From: Chromera velia
Lineage: Eukaryota > Sar > Chromeraceae
DNA: 45,000 nt
NCBI GenBank assembly: GCA_018398765.1
Contig: JAHBMJ010000556.1
Span: 1 to 45,000, forward strand
Direction of reading: 5' to 3'
The position numbers were made by a program, and so were the translations under genes. Under the pieces are notes generated by a model. That model had not been told where the DNA came from, searched no databases, and saw nothing but the letters and a program-made list of their open reading frames with translations. Positions within the stretch are counted from its first letter, which is position 1; the number at the start of each line of letters is the position of its first letter. This document shows positions 26,527 to 39,002 of this stretch, one piece after another.

Positions 26527-29500
26527 ATGAGTTTGCGCTCAAACAAAAAGCGAAAAACGAAAGTTCATCAGAGTTTGGCACTTAATTCAAATTTCGCAAA
26601 GAATGTGCCCAGCTATGTAGGAATTCAAAGGAAAAAGAAAAGGGGAAAAGAAAGTTAAGAAGTCTTGTTGGAAGTGCAAGGAGTAGAGAAAGCAGCGAGT
26701 GCACGCAAAAGACAGCAGAATCTCACGCTACCAAGGGGAGAGGCACAGAAAACAACCACCCTCTTGTCAGCTCATGAACCTTTCCTGCTTCCACGCTCCC
26801 ACCCCACCTTCTGGTATGTGCATCCGAGTCTTCGTTGCACACACATCAACTTGACTTAAGCAGGGAAGAAAGGTCGAAGCAAAATGAAGGGAACAAAGGG
26901 ATGACAGAGGGAGGAAAGCAACACTCAGAAAAGTCTAGATCGATTGCACACGTACGCACCCATAAGAAAAAACTGGTGTCAATCTGGCCACCGGTTTCTG
27001 AAAAGTAATTAAGTACTGCATAGGTGTTGGCTGCTAACATACATACGTCACGGTGGTGAACCTTTCCTGCCCTTCCAGCTCGGGGTGCATCATGCATGTC
27101 TTCCACGCCTTCAATACGTATGAAGGCATGATCATACAAACCCATTTCCCAAAGGAAAATCAACCGCACAATCAAATTTAATGACAGGGTATAACAAAAC
27201 TGGTTTCAAAGTTGTTAACGATCATCAATTATTTTAATTGTGCATACATTTAGATATGACTATTTAATAGACACGTTCATCAGATAGTTTATTAGCCTTT
27301 AAAAGTTTTTAATGTACTTTATGCGTGTACCAGTGTCAAACGCTTCTAGAAACGCTTATTTTTTTTTGTATAGGTAATTTTTAGAAAAAAATTTAATTCT
27401 TCCAACTTTAAATTCAAATTTTATCTGCTTCTACATCTTTTGGAGGCTTACAAAGATTCAAAGGTTTAGATGCTTGCATACAGTCTGGTAGGCGGTGTTA
27501 TTCTATTTCTTCTTTTATTTCCTTTTATATCTAATTTCCTGTCTGGTGATTCTGGACTCTGGTCACCTCATCCATAGCATGGTCACTCCGCGCATCACGA
27601 TACTCGGTGGTAAGCTAGGTGATAGGCGTTTAAACCCGCAGCCATAGCCCTGGCCAATCAGGGCCAATCTACGTTTTAGCTAGCACTTTAGGCATCTGAA
27701 AGGCGCTTCACGGTACGCCGTGCATGGCAGAAAGTTTTCTTACGCTGCCACCGTCATGCTGCGAAGCGATACACAGCGGCTTCAGACTTTTTCAGCTAGC
27801 TTATCTCAGTCTTATTTGTAAAGCCTCCGGCGTGGGCGTGTTAGCTCCAACTTTGTGCCAGTGATGCAGATTATTAACACACAAACTTTTTTCTTACTAT
27901 ACTTAGCCACATTACGACTGCAAGTCAACGCCCGACATTATCTGGTAAACATCCCGGCAGCGCCGGACATATCAGAGTAAAGAAAATATAAAAAAAACGG
28001 GAACTAACAAAATAATGATTGGGGGTTTTCTTATGCAGATCTAGCCTAATTTATTAGAAAGTTCCGCTTTTTTCTGTTAGTTACGATTCTAGGAGTAAAC
28101 TTATTATTATCAATCACTTTCAGTCGGCGGCTAACAAAACGTAGTAAAATGCAGAGTCATCATCATCATCAGTAATGCACAGTAAGATTATATTCTTCGT
28201 GCATGCCCCATCAATCAATCAATCAATCAATTCATATATTAACATTAATTTAAGGCTTATACCATCTATTTTATTCTTTTCAAATGCATGTACGTACAGC
28301 TACAAATAGCTGTGAAACAGCTGTACAAAATGAACAGATGTACAATGGACACAAAAAAATCAGGCACACTGACTTTCGTCACGCTAAGCCAGTCACCTGC
28401 ACAAACATTCAGACTTTTTTTTTCAGAGCGCAGACATTTGAACGATGCTCACTATTTTGAGCTGATTCACAATCATGTATCTAAGCCTGCCCACTTCACC
28501 CCCTCGCGATCTCAGACCCCGCGCTCTTTCCCTCCTGCTTCCGGATCCTTTGATTTTCCCCTTTCTAATACTGTGAGGGAATAAAATAAACAAATTCTCT
28601 CGACTCGAACTCTGTTTTGGTGTGTCAAGAGAAGGGAGGGGAAGCGGGAGGGGGCATGAGTGGAAATCTTCTTCGCAGACTTCCGCCCTTTCAGGAAAGC
28701 AGTATATCTTCATTCTCACTCTCTCTTTGTCGCCCGGCAAAAGGGGACTTTGAAAGAGAGGGACATCGCAGCAATACAATGAATCTCGGACAGGGCCCGT
28801 CACCCCATGCAGAACACAAACAAAAGATGCATGGATGGACCAAAGGGTCTGACGCCGATTGATTGACGTGCAAGGATAAGGATGCACGGGCGGGTACAGA
28901 AAGATCGACAGAAAAGTGTATGGCTGAGATTAGATGGTGGAAGGGCGCGTACGTCGCTGCAGGTGGCGAAGGGGCCCACAAGGACCCAGGCAGACAGACG
29001 GGCTAGCGTGTAGGTGCGTACAGCATATCGATACCGAAAGAGACGCGATCTTTGTGTTTCTTTTGGAAGGAAGTGAGTTGATAAATGTGTGGAATAATGG
29101 ATGGATGGAAAGTTGTTCGAGAAAGTCTGTCATAAAGACAGAAAAGGCAAGACAAAGAAGAAAGAAAGAAAGCTTTACTGACTGACTGCCGAATTGGTTG
29201 TGTCCACTTCGTTCGTTGGTTTAAATTATTTCTCCTCATAAAGTAAAGAAGATCATGTCTGATCTCCACCCTCCCACCCTTCTCTGAAGTTAATGCATTA
29301 TTCATTCACCGAATCCGATTTGATTTTGAATTTTGTTTTTGCGATAACTACCAGGTAGTGCGAAGTAACGAACGACGCTCCTTCCTTCTTTAAGGTGTCC
29401 CCCTTCCCGTCCCCTCCCATCCCCGCATTGTGCGTGAGTGAGTTTGGGGTAGGTTGATTCCGACAATACCTTCTCTTCTGTTTTTTTGTTTTTCCTTCCC

Positions 29501-29931
29501 CCTGTCTCAGAGTTGTCTGACCTCTCTGCTGTAAGTAGACGGAGGAAAGGAAAGAGATCGTGACGGTTTCTCGTCAGCGATACGAAAACAAAGAAAAGAA
29601 AGAAAAAAGAACGTGAGGGGACAAGGGAGGTTGAGAGGGCGGGAGAGAGGAAAGAACCACTGGGCCTGACCCACTCCCACCTTCCCAACGTCGAACGCCC
29701 CCCCCATAACAACAAACAAAAGAAACAAACAAAAAATAAGAAGCCGGAGTAGCGAAGGAAGCTCCCTTGAACTCCTACAACCAGTGTGAAAAGAAACGAA
29801 ATCCCCCCCGGTCCGTTTTGTTTAATGTCTTCTCTTCGCCTGCCCTTGACCGAGCATTTCCTTCCAACTCTGAACACATTTTCATCAAAATTCTTTTCTG
29901 TTTGCCCTATGGACGAGGGAGGAAGGGACCA

Positions 29932-29953
29932 CCCCCCCCCCCCCCCCCCCNCC
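29932..29953. repeat. Poly-C run with an N
   Basis: About 19 C residues, one N at 29951 and two more C: an unresolved homopolymer length. Confidence 0.9.
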
Positions 29954-31542
29954 AATCCAATCAAGCCAAGAAGAACCGTTCGTGAATGTTTTGCGTGCGA
30001 TCTGCTTCACCGGAAGACTTCTTTCTATCTCGATCTACGCGCGCGCGGCGCACGCATGTGTACGTGAATGTTTGCCATGTGACGAAACAGATAGGAATGA
30101 GACAAAACTGCCATCATTGGTCTCTCTCTCATTTGACAACCACCCTTCACCCTCTCTCCCTAGCTGTCTCTCGCTCTCTGAACAGTGCAGCCGATAGAAA
30201 AAAGAGGGCGGCCTTCGGAAGGGAACGCGGTGCTAGAAGACGAACCCCTTCGCATCGTCCCTCCTTGCTTGCTTGGTTTGGAGAGAGAGAAAGGAGCTCT
30301 TACGAGCCCTCCCTTTCTCTCGGCTGTCATCAGTCTACTGCTTCTCTCTCATACAGACAGACGGAAAGGCGGAACGAGTCATTCGTCTACTCTTCCCAGA
30401 CTTTCTCCCTCTCTCTTTTTTCCCCCGCTACACTCACGAAATCACGCAACACACACATGCAGGTACCACCCTCTGCCCATGCACGCACGAAGAGAGGAAG
30501 GGGGGCAGGAAGGCAGGCAGGACCAGAGAGAAGACGACTCGCTCCGATGCGTTCCCACACCCACGCCCATGCAACCCACGAGCATCTGATTCATTCATTC
30601 ATTCATTCAATCATGCCCCCCCTTCCAGGCAGGCACCCTCCCGTTGTTTAGGGCGGGCGTGTAAGAAGCCAAAGAGCACAATTATGAATAAGCATGGAGA
30701 CCAAACCAAGCACATGCAGGCATGCATCCGTGCCACCGACAAAAGACAGCAATTAACAAGAAGGAAGGATGAAGAGAAGGCATGCAGGGGGGGCCCTTTC
30801 CTCCAACACACGGAGGGGGAAACAGAGAGAAGGAAAGAAAGAAAAGACAGACAGAAAGAGAAAGAGAAAGAGAAAGGTCAGAGAGAAGGAAACGATGAAG
30901 GGGCAGACGAGGAAAAACCCCAGCCAGACAGGCAGGCAGGCAGACAGACAGAGAGACACGAGACAGAAAGACGCAGAAAAAAGAATCGGGTGGCCTTCTG
31001 AAACAATCCAAAGAGAAACTCACTCACTCACACACCCACACACACACGCACGCACAGAGGGAGCGGGAGAAGGAGAGAGAGCCAGGACTTTAAAAGAAGA
31101 GAAGAGCACCCCTCTTCTTCCCCGCACTCCCACCAAGAAGTGCCCTGTCCGTTCAGCTGTTTGGTCTCTCTCACTTCACACACCCCTGTCTTTTCACTGC
31201 ATGAGCGATATCGGAAAGTCACAGGCACTCTGCCTACCTACTTGTTCGAACATCCACCCTTTGTCCTCATACCTTTTCTTCTTCTCTTCTCATCGCCCTT
31301 CCTTCCTTCCTTCCTTCTAGGTTTTCAAAAACGAGGAGGAATGCCGCCCTCTTTGCTGGCACCCGGGGCTGGGCCTGACCTGACAAACAAGCTGCCTCCC
31401 TCCTGCGACGGGCGCATGAAGAAACAGAAAACTTTCTTCCCCCTGAAACGGAAGAAGATACCGGCCGGACGAATTCTTTCCTTCTTCTTGTTTCGCCACT
31501 CCGTCAAGAGGGAATCGTGGATGGATGAATGGAGACCGAAGA

Positions 31543-31564
31543 GGGGGGGGNGGGGGGGGGGGGG
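31543..31564. repeat. Poly-G run with an N
   Basis: Eight G residues, an N at 31551, then about 13 more G: an unresolved homopolymer length. Confidence 0.9.
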
Positions 31565-32815
31565 CTGGGGGCGGACAGCTGGACGGAGAAAGCGTTAATG
31601 CAAAGTCACTGGAGAACAAAAAAAAAAACCATGGAGAAACCAACGACCAAGCCCCGAGGCACGTACAACACGAAACGACACAGAAGCACCTTTTCCACGA
31701 AGCAAAGTGAGAAGGATCGAAAGGAAAAGGGGCACAAAGTAAAATATCAATGATAGGGGGGAATAAGAAGGAAAGAATGACTTTTTGTTTGTTTGCTTGC
31801 TCGAAGAGAGCAACGAAGTCGCAGACTTAAAGAGAGCAATAATAGAGACGAGGGAAGAGAGAGATAGGATGGGAGGGGGAGACGGAAGGAATGAAAGAAA
31901 GAAAGAAAGAAAGGAAGGAAGGAAGGAAGCAAGGAAGGAAGGAAGGGAGGAAAAAACAAACGAAGGAATCCTGCATTGTGACGTTACAGACAGGGGGGTT
32001 GAAAACAGATGCTTTGGTGCTTTTTTTCTTTTTCCCGTGTATGGTCGTCGTTATCTGCATGTTTTGCTGCTTTTTTACAGTGCAGCACCCTCCCCTTTCT
32101 TCCCTCTTCCAAGAACTGCATTCCCGTTCGGTAATCGTTTGCGTCGCCTTCCTTCTGTCCTTCCTTCCCCTTCTTTTCTTCGATGTACTGCACATGTCTA
32201 CTCATCCGTTTCCTCTCTTTCAGTTCCGTCTCCTTCTCCTTCAGTCCCGATCTACTGCACAAGTTTGTGCCTCGCTCGATCTTCTCATTGATGCATTTCT
32301 GTTTCCATACATGGATCGGTGTACTTTCTTTTTCTTTCATCACTTCTGCACACGTTTCCACCGATCCTTTTTCTACTGCACAGAGAAGGAAAGAAAGAAA
32401 GAGCTTGGGGAAGAAGGACCACGCTCGCTCGTTTCTTCCAGAATTTATAGAAGGACTGACTGGATATGTGAATCAAGAAGGTGTCGTCATTACGCACTCC
32501 ATGAGTTCATGTAAGAGGCAAGAAAAAGACAGCTAGCGATTGAAGAAAGACCAAAAAAACATGACAAACGAAGACAAATACCAACTGCAACCCCATCACT
32601 GAATCAAGCACTTGCGCTGCATCCATTCATCACATTCTCTTTCTTTGCACTCCTCCTTTCCTTTCCTGTCCTCCACCTCCCCACAACAAAAATGCTTTTC
32701 TTCTAGTTTTCCTTTTGTCTTCTTTCTTCGTCAAACATTCGATCTTACATTCTGCGAGGCATTTGACTCAGCTTCTCTTCGCTCTCCTCAAAGCATTCCG
32801 TCAATGTTATTCTCA

Positions 32816-34451
32816 TCAATGCTTTACCCATTTCACAAAGAGCCGCTGCGAACCCCCAAAAGGCTTCGATGCGTGGAGCTCGCAAATCGTCCTGCAGGCC
32901 TCCTCAAAAGCCCCGAGGGGAAACTCCAGAGTGCAGCTGTTGGAGGGTTTTTTCGTCCTTGCCCGTACTGCAGCGGCAGCTGCAAGGGAAGATAGGGTCA
33001 TGGTGCTGCCGGTGCTCTGCCGGCTGCACGCCCCCCCCTCTCCCTCTGGACCCTTTTCTTCTCCTCCCCCTCCTCCCTCATTGGGAGAGGGGCCCTTGCC
33101 CTCCTCTACAGGAGAACAGGCGAGGCGGCAACTGGAGACCGCACGCGGGAACGAGGAGGAAGATGCCCCAGTTGCGGTGGACACTGCGGAGTTGGAGGGC
33201 GATGGTGGGTTGGAGGGTACCAGACCTCCGTGGTTCTTCCCCCTTCCCTCTGTAGACGAGTCAGGCAGACCCACCACCCGCACCCCCTCAAACCCCGAGC
33301 CCTCCAGACAGGCCGCCAGATCGGCACACGAAACCCACGCAGGCACACCCCGCACGAATACACGGGGCACTCCTGCCCTCTCCATGAAGAGGGGCAGTTT
33401 TGCCATCACGGCGGCAGGTTGGGGTTTGTCGAGGACTGCGTAGAGGGCGTCGAGTTCTTCCCATACGGGGAACTTCTGGGGGAGACGGGCCCGCAATGCC
33501 TCCATGAATTCCTCCTCGGCAAACCAGATCTTGGCATGGAGATGCGCAAGATTTCGGTAAGTGCCTTGGTTGACGATAATCTCATGGAAGGAAATGCCCA
33601 ATGTGCGAATCAACACACCCACCGACTCCCAAAATTCCAACAACTCTCCCGTCGCCATGTCACTCAGGTGTTCGGAATGCCGGGCAGGACATACCACTGC
33701 CATGGGGCGCGCCTTGCCGTCGATGAACCAGTTGAACCGCCCCTCGTGCGTCTGCCCCACTTTTGTGTCCGCATTTGTCAGACAGGACCTCCCAGCACTA
33801 GCGGGGCCCACCCCGTACACCCCGACTTCGATGGAGCAGGGGGGGCCCTGGTCTAGACAGCTGAGGCAGTTTGCGTACCGCGCAGGGCCATACCTCTCCT
33901 CTCCGTACTGCACTGTCATTCGAAAACCCAGTTGCGAGTCTGGGGTTACCTGCACGGGTGAGTGGACAGATAAGTGGATAGGCAGGGAGGGACGGAGGGA
34001 GACGGACATGATTGGAGCGTCTCTCATTTGCAAGATGCCTAGGGTCAAAGAACAGGCAAACAAAGGGCCGAAGGCGACAGACGTAATGCGCCAGTGGAGA
34101 GGGGCTCAGAGAAATTGTGGTCTTTTCATTTTGGGGCAGAAACGAAAAGAAGGGCAGGGACGAGAATGCAGATCTAACCTGTAGGTGATAGTCCATCAGT
34201 CCCTTGGACCTCACAAATGACAGAAAACCGGAGTTGAAGAAAGTAGTACAGGTCAAAGCCGAAGAGCAAAACTCCGCAAAGTCCACAGCAGCTTCTGGGG
34301 GAGGGAGGAAGACCTCTGTCTGGGGTTGACACGATTTTTGTCCTCGTCTCTTCTGAAGGTCTCTTCCGTTTAAGGAGGGTCCCACAATTTCCACCATTGG
34401 TTGAACTGCGTGTCCACCCTCCAAGACACCCATGGAATCACAGGCAGACAT
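32816..34451 (-). CDS. HIT-like domain protein with a C-terminal RRM-like fold (2 exons, ~468 aa)
   Basis: Exon 1 is 34451-34179 (91 codons, ATG in Met-Ser-Ala-Cys-Asp). Exon 2 is 33949-32816. The 229-nt intron has a CAG|GTTAGA donor and a TGCAG acceptor and joins in phase 0. Residues ~95-255 resemble the HIT superfamily (nucleotide-binding, often nucleotide hydrolase or transferase). A Cys-x2-Cys pair follows Arg-Tyr-Ala-Asn. The core strand has Arg-Phe-Asn-Trp-Phe-Ile-Asp-Gly, then Met-Ala-Val-Val-Cys-Pro-Ala-Arg-His, then Ile-Ile-Val-Asn-Gln-Gly and His-Leu-His-Ala-Lys-Ile-Trp. The third His of the triad is Lys. The C-terminus has an RRM-like first strand (Val-Phe-Val-Arg-Gly-Val-Pro) and last strand (Leu-Phe-Val-Lys-Trp-Val) separated by a Gly/Ser/Glu-rich insert. 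An RNA-linked role is inferred. Divergent from the dynein gene. Confidence 0.7.
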
Positions 34452-35277
34452 GATTCCGAGGGGCAAAAATGAAGGAATAGAAATGCAGCAGTCTCACAGC
34501 TAGATCAACACCTCGAGCTGGCTGCTGACACACAAACCGTCACGTTATTCCACCTGAAAAAGGGTTGAGCATGCATGCACAGCGCATGGCAACGCCCAAA
34601 CACGAACCCTTCTCTTGCGCCGTGGTGCGCCAAAAGGCACTCTGTCGACCGCGTGATCGGGAAAGGAAAGGATCGACTTTGGGTTCTTGTCTCGTGACTG
34701 CGTTGAATTCTGCCACATAATTCTGCCACCCGATTTTCTGACCGCGAATAATTTTGGCCGGAGGACTATAGCTCGCACGGATCCGAGCTGTTTCGTGCAG
34801 TTTTTGGCCCCGGAAAGTCTCGTCGGAGCGCAATTTGAGGGGCACATTTGAGAGAATGTGGAGTGCAGGAGATTGCAGCTAGGAGGGATACACGGAACCG
34901 AAGATCCCGCGCCTTTCCTAGCTGCAAAACTTGCCAGCAAAGGCACAATAGGAGTCGATCACGATCAAAGTTGGGGTGACTTGGAACGAATGTACACGTT
35001 CTTTCGCTTCACTCAGACTACAAACAAGTGTTGACGTGCGTTTTGCCTTGAGAGGGTTCCAGTGCCTGCTCACATGATCAAGCTGTCACACGACTGACTG
35101 CTTCGCACAATTCAAACGATCGATCGAACTCTCTTCAGTCGTCACCGGGAGAACGCTCAAGACCCTGGAGCTGAAGTGAATCTGGCGGTCAAGCAGTGCC
35201 GTCAAACCTTCCCCAGCACTGTCGGTGTTGGTTGTATAGATCTTCCTTCCAACCTAGCTTGAGAATCTTTTGCTACC
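34452..35277. promoter_or_regulatory. Shared divergent intergenic region (826 bp)
   Basis: This lies between the starts of the minus-strand HIT-like gene and the plus-strand dynein gene. It should hold both promoters and 5' UTRs. No TATA-like or other clear motif was assigned. A 133-codon minus-strand frame (34545-34946) ends beside a CAG|GTGGAA donor-like site and might be an upstream exon of the HIT-like gene, but I found no matching acceptor. Confidence 0.4.
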
Positions 35278-37481
35278 ATGAATGAGTATTACTACATGTA
35301 CACGAAGTGCCGTAAGGACTTCGGAAAGCATTGCAACTTCGAGGATTTGAAGGAGCAGAGCCTCGCAGATCTCGTGCCCATGCCGCAAATCAGGGAGACC
35401 TACATTGAGCAGGACCCTGTGCACTTCTCCTCCGACAACATTCCGAAGAAGTCTGAGCATGAGGTGAGGGTTTGGAACGTGTGTTGCTCAAGTGCTCAGT
35501 CTGCCAACTGCCTCTGTGTTGCATCGCTCTTCTGAGCTGTCTTCCGTGATACTTGAGCTCTGGCCTTTCTGTTCAATTCGATTCAAGAAAGTTCCTGAAG
35601 AGTGTGCACGTTTGCGTTTGCAGGTGAACACCCAACGTGTCAGCACCCGATCTCAGGGGATGAAGCACACAGAGGGGGGGTGGCCGAAGGAGGTGGATGC
35701 GAACGAGCACCAGGAGACCTCCAAATGGCGGCGGAAGGTCGACAAGGACCCCAACTTCCTCGATGCCGTCAAGGTCCTCACCTCTGAGTCCCTGCATTAT
35801 CTCCAACAGAACAACACCATCGCTATTTTCGAAGAATACTTTACTGATGGCGCGGTCGCACCCACGTCAATAGAGAACCTATCGACAAGAACGCTCAGCG
35901 TGTTCAAGTCAGTCAACTCCAGAAACAATCAAGAGCAGCTGAAAAGATCGAAGAAAAGAAGTGAAACTCTGACTTCATCAGAGTGCCGGAGATGTCGAGC
36001 TTCTCTCTCTGACTTCAAAATTCAATTATCTCTTTCCACGAACTGCCCCCCCCAGCGCAGGACGATTGCCGCATCGGAGCATTTGGGGTCATCGGAGACC
36101 CGGCCGGCTTCTTTTTCCGTCGCGCATCTGAAACCGATGGCGCCTTTCTTGGAGCCTGCCTTTCTTCGTCTTCCTTTTTGCCTCTTTCCAAGATGACGGC
36201 CGACACCTTCCTTCATGCCCGACTTGATTTACAAGTAACCATGAACCACACACCCCATTGCAACGCTGCAACATGCGTAATGTTTTCGACTGTGTCTGCA
36301 GGGACCAGGTGGATGACTGCCGAAGGACTGCCACCCGGGTCTGCTGGAACCCCGACGGGCCTCAGAAGATTGCGGTTGCGTACTCAATCACCCGGTTCCA
36401 AAAGATTCCAGACGGAATGCCCACCATGAGCTTCCTCTGGGACGTCACGAACCCGAACGTCCCCGTCTCCGAGCTGGCTGCCCCGTCTCCCTTGCAGACT
36501 CTTCAGTACAATGCGAAAAACCCGGACGTGCTCATTGGGGGCTGTCACAACGGACTCATCTGCACCTACGATGTCCGCAAAGGGGCACAGCCGACGGAAG
36601 TCTCCAAAGTCGAGAGATCACATTACGACCCCGTTTACGATATGGCATGGTCAGTTTCTCAACAGCAACAAGGGGGGGAGGGAGGGAGGGGGGGAACACA
36701 TGCAGTGGGCAGGCAACCCAGCCAGCAGAGATCCTTCCTTTCTCTCTCCCTCTCTGCTGAAGAGAGGTGCACTAATGTTGCCTCTCAAGAAGGGAGGTAT
36801 GTGCATCTGCTTCGGCAGGCAGGCAGGCAGTTTTCTATGTGAGCCTGCAGGAATCCATCTGTTGAGGTAGACGGAAGGAACGTCAGATGTACATTGTGTT
36901 TTACTTTTCGATTCCCTTTCCATCCTGTTCTCTTCTTTGTCTCGTCCGATGACCCAGTAGCATCTTTCTCCCGTAAAAGAGAAGTTTCCACCTGTGTCGC
37001 CAACTATGACAAGATCTTTCTGCGTCAAGTCTGCCTTCCTGCAACTTTTCAAGCTCATCTCTGCCGTTCTTTTCCTCCCCTGTTTTTTCTTGCCACCCTT
37101 TTTGTCTGTCTGTGTTTCTGTTTCTGCAGGGGCCAGAGCAAGACAAACTCCGAGTTTGTCTCCGTTTCCACAGACGGAAGGTTAGTGCATGGCTCTGCCT
37201 GCCTGCCTGACAGTCTGTCTACCTGCATACACACGACGGACTGGTATAAAAACTTGGTTGGGCTGAGAGACTTCTGACACTTGCCCGCACCATCACATCA
37301 CAATGTTCCGACAGAGAAAGAGAGAGGGAGAGCACGACGACGTCACACTTCCTTCATTGCTTCTGTGGTCCTTCTTCCACATCGAAGAGAAGAGGAGAGA
37401 CACCGATGCCGTGCGTGGACCACCTTGCACCCCCTATTTGTGTGGAAGTTCGCTGATGGGACCTTCTCGCGCTCTGTGTGA

Positions 37482-37514
<33 letters not shown>

Positions 37515-37986
37515 GCACCGTGACATTGATCCCGCCCTCTGTGTTTCTTCCACCCATCTTCCCTCCCTCTGTTCCTCCCTCAGAGTCCTCTGGTGGGACA
37601 CCCGCATGTCTTTACAGGAGCCGATCGACGAGTGCGAGCTGACGGACGGAAACAAGTGCGTGAGTTAGTGAGTTCACTAGTTGTGTGGGTTCTTGGCTGT
37701 GTTCCTGTGAGAGTGACAGTAAGAGAGGGGGCTGGATGGAGAACGAAAGCACAGAGGAGGGGGCAGCCATGGTTTGAGTAAAAAATTCAATTCAGTTCAT
37801 TTGATGAGACCTCTCCTATTCGTTCCACCGCTGTTTTAGTCAGTTCATTTGTGTCACAAAAACACGAGAGGACCCTTGCTGTCTCTTTGCTTGACACGCA
37901 TTTGACTCAATGCGCACTGACATCCCGGGACGGATGGTTCGATGGAAGAAAGTCAACGAATTCGTGAATGTCTCCTCGCGAGCCTC

Positions 37987-38026
<40 letters not shown>

Positions 38027-38968
38027 TGTGTGCGTGGGAGAAAGAGAGAGAGAGAGAGCATCGGCCTCGATTGTTCATTTTGTACATGTATCTATGCATG
38101 TGTTTATGAATATGTCTGTATGCAGAGAGAACCCGATGATGCTCGGTGGTGTGTCTCTGGAATGGAATCTTGAGGCAGGGGTGGGTCGGTGGGTCTTCTT
38201 CTTTCTTCTGTCTGTGTTTCTTTCTGTCTTTCCTTCCTCACTCCCTCTCTTTCTGTCCGTTCTCTCTCTTGAAACAAACATCTTAGTGTGTGGGCGCTCT
38301 CGCTTGCTTGAGAGCATGCAGTGGGAGTGATGGAAGGAAACTTCTGGAAGCACGGAGAAAAGAACAAAGGGAGGGAAGTAAAAAAAGGAGCAAGAAAAAA
38401 CGGAAGAAAGTGATGAGAAAGGCAACAGAAAAAAACGGAACAGGAAGGACAGCCAGAAATTTCAGACAGCGTGCATTCCGATCTCAAAATTTGATAGGCG
38501 CGTCCTTTTGAACCTCGCTCTTGTGAAAAGTTGCTGTCCCCCATTTTTCTTTGCCTTCGTCGTATCTTAATTACATTCCTGCCTTGTTGGGCCATGCTGT
38601 GCATTGCAGCCTACGAAGTACCTCGTCGGAACGGAGCAAGGAGTTGTGTTATCTCTCAACAAGAAACCCAAGAAAGGTCAGCCGCAGCCACTCACCTGCT
38701 TCTTGCACTCTGAAGGGCCTTGCACAATGCCGTCCGGTGGCATCGCTGTGCTCTTCTTCCCCTCTCCGGCTGATGCTGACCGTCCGTGTACCCCCCTCTG
38801 AGGTTCTCCCTGCCCAGCTCTTTGCATTTGAGTAGAGTGAAGCCTCTCCCCTTTTTTAATCGTAAGGCCTCTGCTGGGCAGCATCGCGGTACTCTTGTTG
38901 GACACTTCCCTTGGCGCAGTAATGCTATGCATGGGTGTCACGTCTGCGCCGTATTTGTTTGATGGTGA

Positions 38969-39002
<34 letters not shown>

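Larger units (their letters stand above)
26527..32815. other. 6.3-kb intergenic region; no supported gene
   Basis: 26.5-28.3 kb is AT-rich with CAAT repeats near 28210 and no coding signal. 28.6-32.6 kb is purine- or pyrimidine-skewed with many overlapping Arg/Lys/Glu or Ser/Phe/Leu frames that follow the skew. No repeated exon, domain or splice-consistent chain was found. Tandem GAAA/GGAA and TTCC tracts occur at ~31890-31945 and ~31300-31318. Untranslated exons or non-coding RNAs cannot be excluded. Confidence 0.5.

Noticed and set aside
28423-32514. Many open frames of 100-240 residues
   Set aside because: They overlap on both strands, follow base skew, lack recognisable motifs and do not chain through splice sites.
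35573-35806. Minus-strand frame opposite the dynein gene
   Set aside because: It is a shadow of exon 2 of the dynein chain, whose plus-strand reading matches the family.
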